Below, piece by piece: positions 60,403 through 64,000 of a stretch of DNA of 64,000 nucleotides. The stretch is from positions 34,539,295 to 34,603,294 of the forward strand of contig OU015524.1 of NCBI GenBank assembly GCA_907165065.1. Reading direction: 5' to 3'. The notes below the pieces were generated by a model that did no database searches, was not told the DNA's origin, and saw only the letters and a program-made list of their open reading frames with translations. Position numbers and translations under genes: made by a program. This DNA comes from Caprimulgus europaeus. Taxonomy: Eukaryota; Chordata; Aves; Caprimulgiformes; Caprimulgidae. Within the stretch, counting starts at the first letter, position 1. The number at the start of each line of letters is the position of its first letter.

Positions 60403-61194
60403 TCCAGAAACACTGGGGTGATGTCTCTTGAGTTGCCTCCCAGCCCTCCTCTCAGGTTCTCTGAAACATGTAGAAAGAAGCAGTCCCTGCCCCAGAAAAA
60501 GCATTGCTTTGGGAAGACAGGCATGGGAGAGGCAAGGACAGATACTCCAACCTCCCAGCTGGGCTGGAGGCCCATCCCTGATGTCCAGCCCAGGGATCTG
60601 ACTCTTCCAGAGATGCTGCCTGAGCAGCACAGACGATGATTGAGGGGATCCCAGTTGCAGATATGGGGATGCCAGCAAAGGGCAGGCAGGTAAGGTGGGT
60701 GCAGCGTGGGCCGGTGGTGGGAGGGGGTGGAGGGGAAGGAGAGAGCTCTCGCCAGCCCCACCACACTCCAGCAATCAAAGCCCAGCCTCTGTAGTTAATA
60801 CTATTTAGCCCAGGTTAGTGGCAGAGGAAAATGTCTCTTGTCAGCCTGGCTTTGCCCACTGGCCCTGATTTAGCAACATGAAAGCATTTTTTCTGATTAA
60901 CTGTTCACTGAAGGAGATAAAAGAGATGACCATGAAATGTTTTCTTTAATGTGATGAATGTAAAGGGACTGGTAGAGCTGGGAAGGGCGAGAGGAGAGAA
61001 GACAGAGTGTTCTGACAGCAGATGGGGCTGGGGTGGGAAAGGGGTGTTGGGCAGAGCTGGGGGGGGTCCTGGGCTGGGCTGGTGGGGGCCACGGGACAGA
61101 AATGAGTGGGCATCCAGGATGAAGGTTAGGAACAGAAGCATTTCTGAAAAGAGTGTCTGAGTGTCTGTATGACCAACTGTAGTTGTTACAGAAG
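60403..61194. other. unique noncoding DNA
   Basis: No supported gene. A G-rich stretch lies at about 61023-61090. Confidence 0.4.
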
Positions 61195-61229
61195 TGTATA
61201 TATATACATATATATATATGTATGTATGA
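61195..61229. repeat. (TA)n/(TATG)n microsatellite
   Basis: Alternating TA runs with CA and TG interruptions end in GTATGTATG. Confidence 0.93.
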
Positions 61230-64000
61230 GATTTTGTAAAAGGATTTTATGAAGTCTCAGTCTGAATGCCAAATTTCACAGCTCAACTCTACTACTAAGC
61301 TAAAAAAATGTTGGTAGCTAGGAAACAAAGTGAAGTAGTAAAGCTCTGTTTCTAATATGATGTGGTTAGGATATTTTTGGGAACAGTGATGCTACCTCTA
61401 TGTCATAAAACCATACTGGGGGGTTGAAAAGCTATATTTAAAAGCTAAACCATTTCCTACCATCCCTTAAAAGACATATATTGCTGGCAGGTAGTCCAAA
61501 GTGGCCTTCAGTGGCTTCCAATATGCTTTTAACTATGCAGTCTTGATAGCTGAGGTTTTAAACTTTTCTCAAGCTGGACAATGAAATTGGTCTGACCCTC
61601 TTAAAATTAATTTCTGGTTCCCCATGTATTATCAATTAGTGATTGGGGAATCAGATGGGTTCTTGCCAAGATGACAAAATCCTAATTTAGAAGAGAGAGG
61701 GAGAAAATCCAATGAGCATCCCCAGCCAAGTTAGGTTTTGCAGTTGTTTGCAGCAAGGATTTTGCCTTGATGCTTTTATGTTCTCCAGAAAAGAAAGGGA
61801 GAGTGTATAAAATAAAACAGTTTCAGTTAAGAGTATCCTATTGTGAGGTAATTGGGCACAAGGTAGATGTATATATAGATAAGTACCAAGCCACACAAAA
61901 CTGACGAGTCTTGTACAAGCTGGTTGTGCCAAAGAGGATGTAACTTTACAGGCAAGCAAGCAATCAGGTTATCATCTCCCCAGGATGCGCAGTGAAAAGC
62001 TCAGACATGTACAAAAACATTGGCCGTGTTCAACATTAGGTCGGCTGGTCTGTAAGCAGATCGGATGTCTTCTCACCAAGCCCTGCTTTTGAGTCAGCTC
62101 GGCTCCTCTCCCAGAGGTCAGAGGAGACACAGGAAAGGTCCCAGAGCAGGCAATGGAAACACTGAAAGGGAGGTGAGCCTTGAATGCAGATAAGAGGAGT
62201 GAAAACTAATTGGTCTGAAAAAGCACTGTGATTGTGGGGTATAAAATAATGACTGGGAAGTCCCTTTTATTTACTGTGAGGCAATAATAGCATAGGTCAG
62301 ATGATAACACTGAAAGGATGACGTTTTAGGGCTCTTTAATCTAGCAGAGAGAGGTGTAACAAGCAGCAGGGATTGCAGTTTAAAGCCAGGCAAATGTAAA
62401 TAAGAAATGAGGCACATTGCACGGAGGGTGCTGGCACACAGCAGAAGAGAGCAGGAGGAGTCTGGGGCTCCCCATCTCTTAGCGGCTTTGTGTCCAGACA
62501 GGCTGATTTTCTTGGAGTTAAAAACACCCTACTGAGTTCAACTGGAAAAATGGCTAAAATTCAGTGGCTGGTGATGTATGGCAGAGCACCAGTGAGGCTA
62601 AGAATCCCTGCCTTTTCCTCATCCATTTCATGGCATTTCATTCACCCAAACACCTCACCCATAGGGACTGTCCCAGGGTGGTGGCGGCAAGTGCAGTCAC
62701 CTTCAAAACAGGCTGTGATGTTTGCATGGCCCAGAGAAGCCTGCAAACTTTAATCGCCCGGGGGAAAACGGGGTTAGCCTATATGGAAGCAGCCACAGGC
62801 AACAGTCTTTGAGCAGAGGCCTGGGGCCAAGAAAAGTCGTTGTAGTGTCTGCAGGAACATGCCTGCTGCTCACACACGTTGCCAGCCACCATGAGAGCCA
62901 TACTGGGCAATCCCTCCTGTCTGTGACAACCTGCCCTCCTGGGAAAACAAAATGCTTGAGCATCTGCACCCTGTAAGTGCTTCCAGCAGCTTGTGCTGGG
63001 GCTGCTCCGAGGCACCACCCTGTCTGCCCAGGAAGCCTTTCATCCTTTCCGTGAAGGCTCTGTGGCCATCTCAGGACAATCCTCTGCCTTGGCATCCTTT
63101 CTTTCCCCTGCTCAGAAGTGTTTCCAAGGCTCATCCATAGTGTCAGTGCACGTGTCCCTTGACAGGCCTTTTGGGGTCCCCTCTTGCTGTGTGCTCCCAA
63201 GGGCAGAGCCCTCCATGCACTCCCTGCATCTAAACACGTCACCTGTTCCCAAACCTTTTTTTCTGCCAAATGCCCTAAGCCTCCCATAAGCTCAGCTAAT
63301 GTGCAGTGACCCATCCTGCTAATCTGCAGGCAGCTGCTCAGGCTGCCAGCACATGGCAAGGGTTTGGGGTAAGGGAAGTCCACGCTGAAAGCACTACCGT
63401 GCCTCTGATATGTGGCATGAGGCAAGTACTGGACAGCAGGTAGGAAAAACACCTGCAAGGGATCATTAAGTGTCAATGTTTTCCCAGAAAGTGACAAATC
63501 TGTCAGCCTGGAGTTCATAATTGTAAACAGTTTTTGTTTTAAAAGCAAACAAATAAACTGGTGAAAGTTTCCCAGTAGCAGGTGCTGGCTCCATGCTAAG
63601 CCCAGCCTTGCAGCCCATAACTCCCAGATGTCTGTTTATTCTATCTGCTATTTATAGCTGATCAAATCTCTCCATCCCACCTCATGTTTCCTATTTGTTC
63701 TATCTTCCCAACTAATGTATTTACTGTGAGTATTTTAATAAAACAAACAAAAAAATTGAATTAAAAATATAGCCTGTGGCCAGGGTGCTGCTGACATGAG
63801 CTGTTTGCAAGGGCACAGGCCAGCTGGGGAGGCTTGTGCTGTGATGGAGGCTGAAGAAATGGTGAGATGGGAAACGAGGTGGCACACAGATAAAGCAATG
63901 GATGGAGCTCAAGAATAATGGGGCAGGATCTCTCCTTATGGTGTGAACCACAATATTTTCACTGGCTTTGCTTGAACCACCACCCATTTTGTGCCACCTG
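61230..64000. other. unique noncoding DNA to the window end
   Basis: AT-richer than most of the window between 61.2 and 62.4 kb and again at 63.5-63.8 kb. The - frame at 62703-63548 (281 codons) is long but lacks any recognisable domain and is not accepted as a gene. Confidence 0.45.

Noticed and set aside
62703-63548. 281-codon antisense frame
   Set aside because: No domain, signal or family match; length alone is not enough in this GC-rich DNA.
1-64000. CRISPR arrays, operons, ribosome-binding sites, bacterial mobile elements
   Set aside because: The DNA is vertebrate nuclear; the only regular arrays are microsatellites and minisatellites.
1687-64000. VEGFA exons
   Set aside because: Searched by eye among the translated frames for the VEGF cystine-knot and heparin-binding sequences; none seen.

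Overview
The window looks like avian chromosomal DNA. The evidence is a CR1 LINE with its characteristic 3' end (59.2-59.5 kb), older CR1-family fragments, low repeat density, short CpG-rich islands, and one vertebrate gene with normal splice architecture. I cannot name the species.

The only protein-coding gene I can support is MRPL14 (mitochondrial ribosomal protein uL14m). Its last coding exon lies at 1320-1686 on the + strand, with an acceptor site in front and several poly(A) signals behind. The remaining ~62 kb shows no recognisable coding exon on either strand. The many open frames there are GC-driven or repeat-driven artefacts.

In human, MRPL14 and VEGFA are neighbours whose 3' ends face each other across a large gene-poor interval. 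If that order holds here, the window is the MRPL14-proximal part of that interval and VEGFA would lie beyond 64 kb on the - strand. This is inference: no VEGFA exon is visible.

Layout. 0-2.2 kb: MRPL14 intron, last exon and 3' UTR. 2.2-14.5 kb: unique noncoding DNA with a CpG-rich patch at 3.6 kb and an old CR1 at 7.6 kb. 14.5-17.5 kb: a 312-bp (CTTCC)n array abutting a tiny dense CpG island, then a larger orphan CpG island at 16.9-17.5 kb. 17.5-39.7 kb: unique DNA with AT-rich blocks that look like conserved noncoding elements, an antisense MIR-like relic (24.4 kb) and a 20-bp minisatellite (25.9 kb). 39.7-42 kb: an old CR1 and a possible retroviral pol relic. 42-51 kb: simple repeats, a regulatory-motif cluster at 48.55-48.74 kb, a second (CTTCC)n array at 48.93 kb and a CpG-rich patch ending in a C15 run. 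51.3-53.5 kb: a probable antisense endogenous-retrovirus fossil with a triplicated 27-bp block in its LTR. 53.5-64 kb: unique DNA with a CR1 3' end and one hAT-type terminal repeat.

The most interesting candidates are the motif cluster at 48.55-48.74 kb (three ACGTG hypoxia-type cores, a canonical NF-kB site and an AP-1 site), the two matching same-strand polypyrimidine arrays 34 kb apart, and the orphan CpG island at 17 kb. No novel protein system could be supported. Motif and conservation statements come from reading the sequence by eye, without alignments.
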